From: Flavobacterium subsaxonicum WB 4.1-42 = DSM 21790
GTDB taxonomy: Bacteria > Bacteroidota > Bacteroidia > Flavobacteriales > Flavobacteriaceae
Assembly (NCBI RefSeq): GCF_000422725.1
Contig: NZ_AUGP01000028.1
Location: forward strand, 1-64,000
DNA: 64,000 bases
Direction: 5' to 3'
Shown here: one piece after another, positions 53,487 through 60,967 of the stretch
How positions within the stretch are numbered: position 1 is the stretch's first letter
Layout of the letters: each line of letters starts with the position of its first letter
Position numbers and translations under genes: made by a program
Notes under the pieces: generated by a model
Told to the model about the DNA's origin: nothing
Seen by the model: the letters and a program-made list of their open reading frames with translations, nothing else
Database searches by the model: none

Positions 53487-54503
53487 ATGAAAATACTTGT
53501 TACCGGCGGCCTGGGCTTTATTGGTTCGCATACAGTGGTTGAACTTCAAAACGAAGGTTTTGATGTAGTTGTTATAGACGACCTTTCTAACTCGTCTGCA
53601 GAAGTGGTAGACGGCATTGCTGCCATTACGGGTAAAAAGCCCGATTTTGAGCAGATTGACCTTAGAGATAAGGCGGCTGTACAAAGCTTTTTCAAAAAAT
53701 ATAATGATGTAGATGGCGTAATACACTTTGCAGCTTCTAAAGCTGTTGGAGAGAGCGTACAAAACCCATTACTGTATTACGAGAACAACTTAGGTGCTTT
53801 AGTATACATCCTTCAGGAATTACAGAAAAAAGATGCGGCTAATTTTATATTCAGCTCATCATGTACCGTATACGGTCAGGCCGAAAAAATGCCCATTACC
53901 GAAAATGCCCCTATACAGCCGGCTATGTCGCCTTACGGCAACACCAAGCAAATAGGCGAAGAGATTATTCGCGATGTGGTTAACGTAAGCAACATCAACG
54001 CCATATTACTGCGTTATTTTAATCCGGTTGGGGCACACCCATCAGTCAATATTGGCGAATTGCCACTTGGTGTACCGCAAAACCTTGTGCCATTTATTAC
54101 ACAAACGGCTATTGGCCTGCGTGAGCAGCTATCGGTTTTTGGCGATGATTATCCAACGCCCGATGGTACCTGCGTGCGCGATTACATTCACGTTGTAGAC
54201 CTTGCCAAAGCACACGTTACGGCTCTTAAAAGGCTTACGGATAAAAAGAATACCGATAAAGTTGAGGTGTTTAATTTAGGTACCGGTAACGGAAAATCAG
54301 TGCTCGACGTTATTAAGGCATTCGAAAAAGCATCGGGCAAAAGCCTTAACTATAAAATAGTGCCAAGAAGGGAAGGCGATGTTACTGAGGCTTACGCCGA
54401 TACTACCAAAGCTAACGATGTACTGGGCTGGAAAGCCGAATTATCGTTAGACGAAGCCCTTGCCTCTGCCTGGAAATGGGAACAGAAGGTACGCGGTAAG
54501 TAG
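53487..54503 (+). CDS. galE: UDP-glucose 4-epimerase
   Basis: 338 residues of SDR fold. Nucleotide-binding GGLGFIGS (7-14), FSSSCTVYG (~122-130), Tyr150-x-x-x-Lys154 in MSPYGNTKQ, and GDGTCVRDYIHVVDLA. It interconverts UDP-glucose and UDP-galactose. Typical length. Near waaA and the sugar aminotransferase. Ends directly on the arm of the inverted-repeat element. Confidence 0.96.
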   Translation: MKILVTGGLGFIGSHTVVELQNEGFDVVVIDDLSNSSAEVVDGIAAITGKKPDFEQIDLRDKAAVQSFFKKYNDVDGVIHFAASKAVGESVQNPLLYYENNLGALVYILQELQKKDAANFIFSSSCTVYGQAEKMPITENAPIQPAMSPYGNTKQIGEEIIRDVVNVSNINAILLRYFNPVGAHPSVNIGELPLGVPQNLVPFITQTAIGLREQLSVFGDDYPTPDGTCVRDYIHVVDLAKAHVTALKRLTDKKNTDKVEVFNLGTGNGKSVLDVIKAFEKASGKSLNYKIVPRREGDVTEAYADTTKANDVLGWKAELSLDEALASAWKWEQKVRGK

Positions 54504-54777
54504 TTTGCAGTTTACAGTGGTCAGTCACAGTATTCAGTGTTCAGTGTTCAGTCGCAGTTTTACAGTCGCAATTTCAGTTTCACATGAGTTTGTCATTCTG
54601 AGCGCAGCCTGCCTGCCGATAGGTAGGCGCAGCGTAGTCGAAAAATCTCAAATATAAAAAATCCCAAGTCCATTACTGGCTTGGGATTTTGTTTTTATGT
54701 GGGGTTCAGTTAAAGCAAATCACTGAAAAATGCGACTGAACACTGAATACTGTGACTGACCACTGAATACTGCAAAC
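54503..54777. repeat. Long inverted-repeat element filling the galE-fabD convergent spacer
   Basis: The left arm (54503-54556) and right arm (54731-54777) are complementary, e.g. CAGTGGTCAGTCACAGTATT (54515-54534) against AATACTGTGACTGACCACTG (54747-54766). The left arm holds an extra 7-base GTTCAGT copy. Inside are a TGTCATTCTGAGCGCAG-like piece with CCTGCCTGCCGATAGGTAGG and a terminator. Confidence 0.72.
54656..54691. terminator. Terminator between galE and fabD
   Basis: AATCCCAAG/CTTGGGATT stem with an 11-base loop, flanked by A and T runs. Confidence 0.8.
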
Positions 54778-54783
54778 GGAATA

Positions 54784-55665
54784 CTAAACTCCTGCAGATG
54801 CTGTTTCTGCTTCTTTGTTTATCTTTTTTACTAAACCTTGCAGTACATTGCCCGGGCCAACTTCTGTAAACAGGGTAGCACCATCGGCAATCATGTTCTG
54901 CACACTCTGTGTCCATTTTACAGGAGCAGTAAGCTGAATGATAAGGTTGCGTTTAATTTCATCGGCATCGGTAACCGCTGTTGCAGGTACGTTTTGGTAT
55001 ACCGGGCAAATTGGTTTGGTAAACGTGGTTTGCTCTATGGCAGCAGCAAGCTCTTCGCGTGCAGGCTCCATCATAGGGCTGTGGAAAGCACCACCTACAG
55101 GCAGTATCAAGGCCCTTTTAGCACCGGCAGCTTTCATGGCTTCGCAGGCGGCTTCTACGGCAGTAGTTTCACCAGAAATTACCAGCTGGCCCGGACAGTT
55201 ATAATTAGCCGGTACAACAACACCATCTATTTGTGCACACACATCTTCTACAATTTTATCTTCAAGACCTAAAACGGCAGCCATAGTACTTGGCGTAATT
55301 TCGCAGGCCTTTTGCATGGCAAGGGCACGTTGCGAAACCAGTTTAAGTCCGTCCTCAAAAGTTAAGGCACCGGCAGCTACAAGCGCGCTGAATTCGCCTA
55401 ACGAATGCCCTGCAACCATTTCGGGCTTAAAGCTCTCGCCCAACGTTTTTGCAAGTATAACCGAATGTAAAAATACCGCAGGCTGTGTAACGCGGGTTTC
55501 TTTAAGCTGGTCGGCAGTGCCTTCAAACATAACATCTGTTATCCTGAACCCTAATATATCGTTGGCTTTTTCAAACAATTCTTTTGCCTCGGCCGAGCTT
55601 TCGTAAAGTTCTTTACCCATACCCGTAAACTGGGCGCCCTGCCCGGGAAATACATATGCTTTCAT
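54784..55665 (-). CDS. fabD: ACP S-malonyltransferase
   Basis: 293 residues. Nucleophile Ser88 in VAGHSLGEF and His195 in GGAFHSPMM form the catalytic pair; FPGQGAQFTGMGKEL is the N-terminal signature and QPAVFLHSVI precedes the nucleophile. It loads malonyl groups onto ACP for fatty-acid synthesis. Stop lies 6 bases from the arm of the spacer element. A TATTTTTG box is at 55704-55697 on the minus strand. Confidence 0.96.
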   Translation of the reverse strand: MKAYVFPGQGAQFTGMGKELYESSAEAKELFEKANDILGFRITDVMFEGTADQLKETRVTQPAVFLHSVILAKTLGESFKPEMVAGHSLGEFSALVAAGALTFEDGLKLVSQRALAMQKACEITPSTMAAVLGLEDKIVEDVCAQIDGVVVPANYNCPGQLVISGETTAVEAACEAMKAAGAKRALILPVGGAFHSPMMEPAREELAAAIEQTTFTKPICPVYQNVPATAVTDADEIKRNLIIQLTAPVKWTQSVQNMIADGATLFTEVGPGNVLQGLVKKINKEAETASAGV

Positions 55666-55750
55666 ACTATTGTGTGTTTTTGCTTATTTGTGACTGCAAA
55701 AATAATGTTTTTTATGTATTTGGCGAGAGTTGATTGAGATTAGCATGTTA

Positions 55751-55840
55751 GACCCTTTCAGGGTCGGGGGGAATGTGAGCTATGCGATTTGTACATAGGG
55801 CGTTGCCCCATGCTAATTTGTTGCCGCCCTTTCAGGGCTC
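55751..55840. repeat. REP-type repeats left of RAYT gene
   Basis: GACCCTTTCAGGGTC palindrome (55751-55765), CATAGGGCGTTGCCCCATG (about 55794-55812), and GCCCTTTCAGGGC (55826-55838). The same words in reverse orientation lie right of the gene (56336-56418), and in tandem at 60629-60915. Confidence 0.72.
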
Positions 55841-55870
55841 GACATTAGCTAATCCCAAAGATATCGTTCG

Positions 55871-56299
55871 TCAATCAACATTATATTGTTTTAGAAATGT
55901 AATGTATTCTTCCTTAAATGTTTTTTCTTTATGATGTTCCTTCTGGCTAAGAATATAATTTTTAACCATTTCGATATGTTTTGGGCTTACCGAAAATGCT
56001 CCGTAACCGTCCTGCCAATAAAAATCAGGATGTCCACCTTCTATAGATTTAATCCATTTAGATGATGTTTTCTTTATCTCTTCTATAAATTTTACTAAAG
56101 ATATTTTCTTTGACAGTACAAATAAAATATGAATATGGTCTGGCATTCCACCAATTTGTAGTGCAGGGCTTTCTGAATTTTTACAAATCCCGGTGATGTA
56201 GGCATAGAGTTTAGATTCGATTTCTGGTAAAATCAAATGCTCTCTGTGTTTTGTGCTAAAGACCAAATGGATATAATTGTAAGCGAGCGATTGCGGCAT
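55871..56299 (-). CDS. REP-associated tyrosine transposase (IS200-like Y1)
   Basis: 142 residues, the short Y1_Tnp fold. HUH motif His55-Ile-His57 (GMPDHIHILF) and catalytic Tyr115 (HIEMVKNYILSQ) are both present, and the reading frame is intact. Flanked by inverted REP clusters, the classic RAYT arrangement, so it is probably a domesticated single-copy transposase that mobilises REPs rather than an insertion sequence. No second ORF such as tnpB is visible. Confidence 0.88.
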   Translation of the reverse strand: MPQSLAYNYIHLVFSTKHREHLILPEIESKLYAYITGICKNSESPALQIGGMPDHIHILFVLSKKISLVKFIEEIKKTSSKWIKSIEGGHPDFYWQDGYGAFSVSPKHIEMVKNYILSQKEHHKEKTFKEEYITFLKQYNVD

Positions 56300-56335
56300 A
56301 TACTATTTTAAATACGAATATATAAATTTATAGAT

Positions 56336-56418
56336 GACCCTGAAAGGGTCTTACAAATTAGCATAGGGCAACGCCCTATGTACAAATGCATTCCTAATAT
56401 ACCGACCCTGAAAGGGTC
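56336..56418. repeat. REP-type repeats right of RAYT gene
   Basis: GACCCTGAAAGGGTC at 56336-56350 and at 56404-56418, with GCATAGGGCAACGCCCTATG between. It is the reverse complement of the left cluster at 55751-55840. The remaining part of the 315-bp gap (56300-56614) holds no gene but includes a terminator. Confidence 0.72.
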
Positions 56419-56469
56419 GCACATATTAACCCCCAGGCATTACCGAGTGAGATAATACGATTATAATCC

Positions 56470-56506
56470 CATAAAAAAGCCGCCCCGTAACTACTCAGGG
56501 CGGCAA
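56470..56506 (-). terminator. Terminator downstream of bestrophin (minus strand)
   Basis: On the minus strand GCCGCCC/GGGCGGC stem followed by six T. Distance to the bestrophin stop is about 110 bases. Confidence 0.75.
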
Positions 56507-56614
56507 ACTATACATAACAACCGGTAACAAACCGGAAACACAAACTCCCTGTGCCTGCGCACAGAGTGCATAATGCCCTTTTACAGGCGGAACAAAACAT
56601 AAAAACTATAACTA

Positions 56615-57565
56615 TTATAAAACAAAGTAAGCATTTTTAACAGGCTGTATATGGTGCAGGTTTACATCTTCCGGCTTCGCCTCACTTTCAAATTCGTTGC
56701 GGTACTCGTCTACCATTTGCATTAGGTTGTTCTCTATGTTGTTAGAAATAGAGATCATAGGCGTATCGGTAGGGCGGTTCTCAAACGGGTCCTGAAGGTG
56801 TATCGCCATTTTTTCGATCAGAAAACACGCTGCCCCAATGGTAGCAACCACAGGTATTTGCAGCCAGCCCAAATAATCAGTAAGGCCAAAAGGCAGCAGC
56901 ATGATAAACAGGCACAGCGTAAAGCGTATGTACATGCTGTACGTGGTAGGGAAAATGGTGTTCTTAATACGTTCGCATTTTCCCATTCCATCGCACAATC
57001 GAGTTAGTGTATTGTCTATTTCTACTTGTTGGTATACGCTAAGCCTGCCTTGCTCCAACGCTTTTTTAAGCTCTTTGCCGTGCAGCATTAATATGGCATT
57101 AGGCACGTGCTTATGGTTTTTTACAAAGCGCATTTCATCCGGCGTAAGCAATGTGGTTAAAGGCTTAATAGGGTCTTTGCCCCTTAGCGCCTGTGCCAGT
57201 GCATAACACCATGCCGCCTGCCGCTTGGCAAAGCCGGTTTTAAATTCGTTAGCCTCTACAGAGAAATCAGGGTCTTTATAAAATATAATAACCTGGCGGA
57301 GTAGCGTGCGCGAATCATTTACAATACCGCCCCAAACAATACGGGCTTCCCACCAACGGTCGTACGCCTGATTGCTTTTAAAAGCCAGCAACAACGATAT
57401 TATAGTACCCAATATACTGGGTACGGCAATAGGTATGTTGATGGATACGGCGTGGTAAAAATGGTGTACCACCTCAAAACCAACTGTATATAGTATTACC
57501 AGTGCAAGCTCTATTTTTATCTTGCCCAGTACATATTCCAAGGGTATTCTTTTCTTTAACAGCAT
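56615..57565 (-). CDS. Bestrophin-family membrane protein
   Basis: 316 residues of the bestrophin-like (UPF0187) family of anion channels. Start KKRIPLEYVLGKIKIELALV, then the FKSNQAYDRWWEARIVWGGIVNDSR block with its conserved Arg-Trp-Trp-Glu-Ala, and an C-terminal Asp/Glu region after PFGLTDYLGW. Follows the Usp-like gene by 38 bases and is likely in its operon, under the 11-bp box set at 58368. Confidence 0.9.
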   Translation of the reverse strand: MLLKKRIPLEYVLGKIKIELALVILYTVGFEVVHHFYHAVSINIPIAVPSILGTIISLLLAFKSNQAYDRWWEARIVWGGIVNDSRTLLRQVIIFYKDPDFSVEANEFKTGFAKRQAAWCYALAQALRGKDPIKPLTTLLTPDEMRFVKNHKHVPNAILMLHGKELKKALEQGRLSVYQQVEIDNTLTRLCDGMGKCERIKNTIFPTTYSMYIRFTLCLFIMLLPFGLTDYLGWLQIPVVATIGAACFLIEKMAIHLQDPFENRPTDTPMISISNNIENNLMQMVDEYRNEFESEAKPEDVNLHHIQPVKNAYFVL

Positions 57566-57603
57566 AACCGGGGTAACTTAAGTTAATCTTTCTTTCTTCT
57601 TCA

Positions 57604-58326
57604 TTAAATCGTTTCGCACAACGAAAGTACCGGCATCCCCAATGCTTCGTTAACCGACATTTTGCTCTTTTTAGAGAGCTTAAGTTTTTCGGGCTTACGG
57701 GTTTCAACCAGCAGGTCTATATCATTCTTAAAAATAGTTTCGGCAAGCAGGGGTGCAAGGTCTTCGGGGTTGTGTTCTTCGGCAAGGGTGGCGCGGCTAA
57801 CAATGGTAAAGCTAAAGCGGCCCTTTAAAAGGCGTTGCAGTTGAGGTAAGCCAATAGTGGTTTTTTCCTGCTCTAAATACATGGCTTTGTTAAGCTGCTG
57901 GCCGGTACAGTTTTGCCCTAAGTGCAATATGGGGCATTTGCTGTTGAGTAGCAGGGCAGTGCAATAGCGGTAAATTTTTTCTTTTTCCTGCTTGTAGCTT
58001 GGCGTAAGCAGCGTAAGGCCAATGGCTTTGTGCTCTATAATGTTTTTTAGCAATGGCGCCGACATACCGTACTGTAAATGTACCTGCAACACGCAATTGG
58101 GGGTGGCTTTAATAAGTTGCTTGCAGCGTGTTAAAACATCAGATTGTGCTGTTGTGTAAGCGGGTTTTATTTTTTGCAGCAGGTAACCTGCCGAGTAGGT
58201 ATCGGGCACATCGCACACCAACATTAATACAACAGCACAGTTATGACCTGATGCATGTTGGGCGGCTGTTTTTACAGCACCTATGGTATCGGCCTCTAAA
58301 GTGGTGGGTATTAGTATGTTTTTCAT
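57604..58326 (-). CDS. Universal-stress-protein-like protein
   Basis: 240 residues from ATG at 58326 (MKNILIPTTLEADTIGAVKTAAQHA), which is a beta-alpha start of the UspA fold; an 8-codon upstream extension has no backing. About two tandem domains' worth of length, but the typical ATP-binding GxxGx9GS motif is not visible in the C-terminal part. Weakly conserved. Placed as the first gene of an operon behind a four-box operator, with bestrophin downstream. Confidence 0.72.
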   Translation of the reverse strand: MKNILIPTTLEADTIGAVKTAAQHASGHNCAVVLMLVCDVPDTYSAGYLLQKIKPAYTTAQSDVLTRCKQLIKATPNCVLQVHLQYGMSAPLLKNIIEHKAIGLTLLTPSYKQEKEKIYRYCTALLLNSKCPILHLGQNCTGQQLNKAMYLEQEKTTIGLPQLQRLLKGRFSFTIVSRATLAEEHNPEDLAPLLAETIFKNDIDLLVETRKPEKLKLSKKSKMSVNEALGMPVLSLCETI

Positions 58327-58367
58327 GGTGTAACATTTAGCGTACACCACAAATTAACCATCTTAAT

Positions 58368-58407
58368 ATTAGAGAATGCTTAAGTTATGGTTAGAATTCC
58401 CTTAGAA
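58368..58407 (-). promoter_or_regulatory. Four tandem 7-bp boxes at 11-bp period (candidate operator, Usp-like operon)
   Basis: Read on the minus strand: TTCTAAG (58407-58401), TTCTAAC (58396-58390), ACTTAAG (58385-58379), CTCTAAT (58374-58368), each at exactly an 11-base step. TTTG (58343-58340) of a poor -7 box lies 24 bases beyond, almost as in the porin promoter (26 bases). It lies between the kinase stop and the Usp start. Confidence 0.7.
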
Positions 58408-58466
58408 TTTACATTAGTGTTTTTAATGTGAGGATTTGAGGAAGGAGGTCGGACCTCCCAATCTCC

Positions 58467-59843
58467 TTACGCTTTCTGATGCTTCTTAAAAACAATACCT
58501 ACTACGGTGCCTTTTCCGGGCTCCGACTGTATAACCAGTTCGCCATTGTGCATACGGATAATTTTCATGGCAAGGGGTAGCCCCAGGCCGTAACCGGTAT
58601 ATCGGGTAGCTTCTTTTCCACGGAAAAACGGCTCGTACAGGTACGGAATATCTTCGGGCGGTATGCCAATGCCAATATCGGTAATAACAATTTTAATGGT
58701 TTCCTGGCTGGCCGATAAGGTTACAAAAACCTCTTCGTTATCGCTATATTTTACGCCATTGCTAATAATGTTGCCAATAGCCAGTTCCAGCAACGGGCGG
58801 TTGCAGGGCAGGGTTAGCAGGTCGGCATCTTCAGGAATGTGGCTAAGGTTAATGGTAATACGGTTGTTGGGATAGAGTTTATCCAGATCGCATTTTAAAT
58901 CCATTAAAAGCTCGTCTATACGGGCAACATCCAAAACCTGTTTTTTACCATCGTAACCGGTCTGGGTTAATTTTAGCAGGCTTTCGGTAAGGTTGGCAAG
59001 GCGTGTGGCCTGTTGCTGTATGTTGCCAAGCACTTGTTCATATTCATCAGTATTACGCTCTTTAAGTAGGGCAATTTCTGCCTCGGCAATAATGGTAGTA
59101 ATGGGTGTTTTAAGCTCGTGCGATGCGTTATTAATAAAATTAGCCTGAATTTCAAAGCTTGTTTCCAGCCTGTCGAGCATGTTGTTAAACGTTTTGGCCA
59201 ACTTGTAAATCTCGTCGCTCTCATCGGCATCGGGCATGGGTAGTCGGTTATGCAGGTTGGATGCGCTAATATGATTAACCTCTTTAGTAATACGCGCTAC
59301 GGGGTTAATAACCCTGCGTGCCAAAAAGCGGCCAAAAAAGTAGGCGAGCAACAAAAAGGCTATCCCACCAAAAAGCATAATGCGGGTAATATACAAAGTA
59401 GTGGTATTGCCGCGGCGGTCTTTAGCCGATACAATAACCAGGTATTTTATGCCATTTTCATTAAACAGTTGGGCATAATAATAGGTGTACCCGTCGGCAA
59501 ACCAGTCGCTGCCCTTAGATAGTGCGTTGGCATAAAACTCCGGTGGAAGCTTAAGTGCCGTGTTGTACTCAAAAGAATTAGGTCCGTTGACTTTAAGCAC
59601 ATACTCGTGCTCATCGATAAGTTCGGGCAGGCCATTGCGTTTAAGCGCGCGATAGTAATTGGCTTTTTCAGGGTCTATTTGGTAATGAATAGACGCCACA
59701 ATTTTAGCCCTGTCTACCAGGCGTTTTACAAAATAATACTCGTTATTACGCTTAAATAAAACAAAAACCACCACACACAGCAATAGTGTACTAATACCCG
59801 AAAGGGTAATATAAGTAAGGGTAATTTTCTTTTTTATTTGCAT
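58467..59843 (-). CDS. Sensor histidine kinase (module 2)
   Basis: 458 residues with the same layout as module 1: TM1 (~10-30), periplasmic region of about 120 residues, TM2 (~153-175), HAMP, His242 in FINNASHELKTPITTI. N box NIISNGVKYS and G boxes ITDIGIGIPPEDI and GYGLGLPLAMKI are intact. Two bases separate it from the regulator. The signal is unknown. Confidence 0.94.
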   Translation of the reverse strand: MQIKKKITLTYITLSGISTLLLCVVVFVLFKRNNEYYFVKRLVDRAKIVASIHYQIDPEKANYYRALKRNGLPELIDEHEYVLKVNGPNSFEYNTALKLPPEFYANALSKGSDWFADGYTYYYAQLFNENGIKYLVIVSAKDRRGNTTTLYITRIMLFGGIAFLLLAYFFGRFLARRVINPVARITKEVNHISASNLHNRLPMPDADESDEIYKLAKTFNNMLDRLETSFEIQANFINNASHELKTPITTIIAEAEIALLKERNTDEYEQVLGNIQQQATRLANLTESLLKLTQTGYDGKKQVLDVARIDELLMDLKCDLDKLYPNNRITINLSHIPEDADLLTLPCNRPLLELAIGNIISNGVKYSDNEEVFVTLSASQETIKIVITDIGIGIPPEDIPYLYEPFFRGKEATRYTGYGLGLPLAMKIIRMHNGELVIQSEPGKGTVVGIVFKKHQKA

Positions 59844-59845
59844 GC

Positions 59846-60520
59846 TTACGGTTTTAGCACATAGCCCAAACCTTTAATGGTATGGATAAGCTTGTTAGGG
59901 TAGGGCTTGTCTATTTTGTTGCGCAGGTAATTAATGTACACATCTACCACATTGGTATTCATATCGAAATTAATGTTCCAAACGTTATCCAGTATCTTTT
60001 CCCGCGATAGTATGGTCTTGGTGTTCTTGGCCAGGTAATACAGCAGGTTAAATTCTTTAGCGGTAAGAATAATAGCATCCTGGCCACGCTTAACGGTTTT
60101 AGAGCGCTGGTTTATTTCCAGGTCTTCTACAGTAATAATTTCCGGCTGTTTGTGTTCCTGTCCCGCACGGCGTGCAAGGGCATTAATGCGCGCCTCCAGT
60201 TCGGCAAACCTAAAAGGCTTGGCCATATAATCGTCGGCACCGGTATTAAGGCCGTTAACAATGTTTTCGCTGCTGGTAAGAGCGGTAAGCATTAAAATAG
60301 GCACAAAATTTCCGGCAGCCCTAAGCCTTCGGCAAATTTCTATACCGTTAATGTCTGGCAGCATCACATCCAGCACAACAACATCAAAAGCGTTGTTGGC
60401 AAGCATCTCTAATGCTGTTGTGCCATCAAGCGCGGCACTAACATCGTGGTTTTTTTCAGATAACCCCTTCCGGATAACCGAAAGAAGGTTAGGTTCGTCT
60501 TCAACAATAAGAAGCTTCAT
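59846..60520 (-). CDS. OmpR/PhoB-type response regulator (module 2)
   Basis: 224 residues. Receiver Asp51, Thr79 and Lys101 present; winged-helix LTAKEFNLLYYLAKNTKTILSREKI and TNVVDVYINYLRNKID. It aligns well by eye with the module 1 regulator, including the recognition region, consistent with the similar candidate boxes. First gene of the minus-strand pair. It is expected to bind at 58368-58407. Confidence 0.95.
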   Translation of the reverse strand: MKLLIVEDEPNLLSVIRKGLSEKNHDVSAALDGTTALEMLANNAFDVVVLDVMLPDINGIEICRRLRAAGNFVPILMLTALTSSENIVNGLNTGADDYMAKPFRFAELEARINALARRAGQEHKQPEIITVEDLEINQRSKTVKRGQDAIILTAKEFNLLYYLAKNTKTILSREKILDNVWNINFDMNTNVVDVYINYLRNKIDKPYPNKLIHTIKGLGYVLKP

Positions 60521-60628
60521 GGGCAGAATTAAGGTAATCTCAACAAAAATAATAATTTAGTCGCAAAGATTGGGCTAAATAATTAAATGAGTAAATTTAT
60601 TGTATTTGTGGTGATATCTCTAATGCCC

Positions 60629-60915
60629 GTAGGGCGTTGCCCCACGCTAATTTGTTTAACCCTTTCAGGGTTGAGTGCAGATCTATTATCTTATGTCTAT
60701 TATCTAAAAATCTTATAAACATATTCCGCAGGGCGTTGCCACATGCTAATTTATGCAACCCTTTCAGGGTTGGGCGGAAAGGCTATTATCTTACGTATCT
60801 CATCTAAAAATCTTATAATATATTCCGTAGGGCGTTGCCCCACGCTAATTTGTGCAACCCTTTCAGGGTTGGGCCCAGGTCTATTATCTTATGTCTACCA
60901 TCTAAAAATCTTTTT
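60629..60915. repeat. Three tandem REP-type units, 99-bp period
   Basis: GTAGGGCGTTGCC (or GCAGGGCGTTGCC) starts at 60629, 60728 and 60827, exactly 99 bases apart. Each unit carries GCTAATTT, the AACCCTTTCAGGGTT palindrome, CTATTATCTTA and ATCTAAAAATCTT. The words match the repeats flanking the RAYT gene 4.5 kb upstream. This fills most of the 447-bp gap 60521-60967; no ORF is seen. Confidence 0.78.
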
Positions 60916-60967
60916 TAAAATGTAACTTTCTGCAATAATGCCGACTAATACCCCAAACACCTAAACC

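Noticed and set aside
54784-55272. Plus-strand ORF of 144 residues over fabD
   Set aside because: Antisense shadow of fabD, with no family features.
55871-56299. Active IS200/IS605 insertion sequence
   Set aside because: Single short ORF with REPs rather than typical IS ends, no tnpB and no other copy in the window; RAYT fits better.
60629-60915. Evenly spaced repeat as a CRISPR array
   Set aside because: Units are 99 bp with most of the unit conserved, not short repeats with unique spacers, and no cas genes are near.
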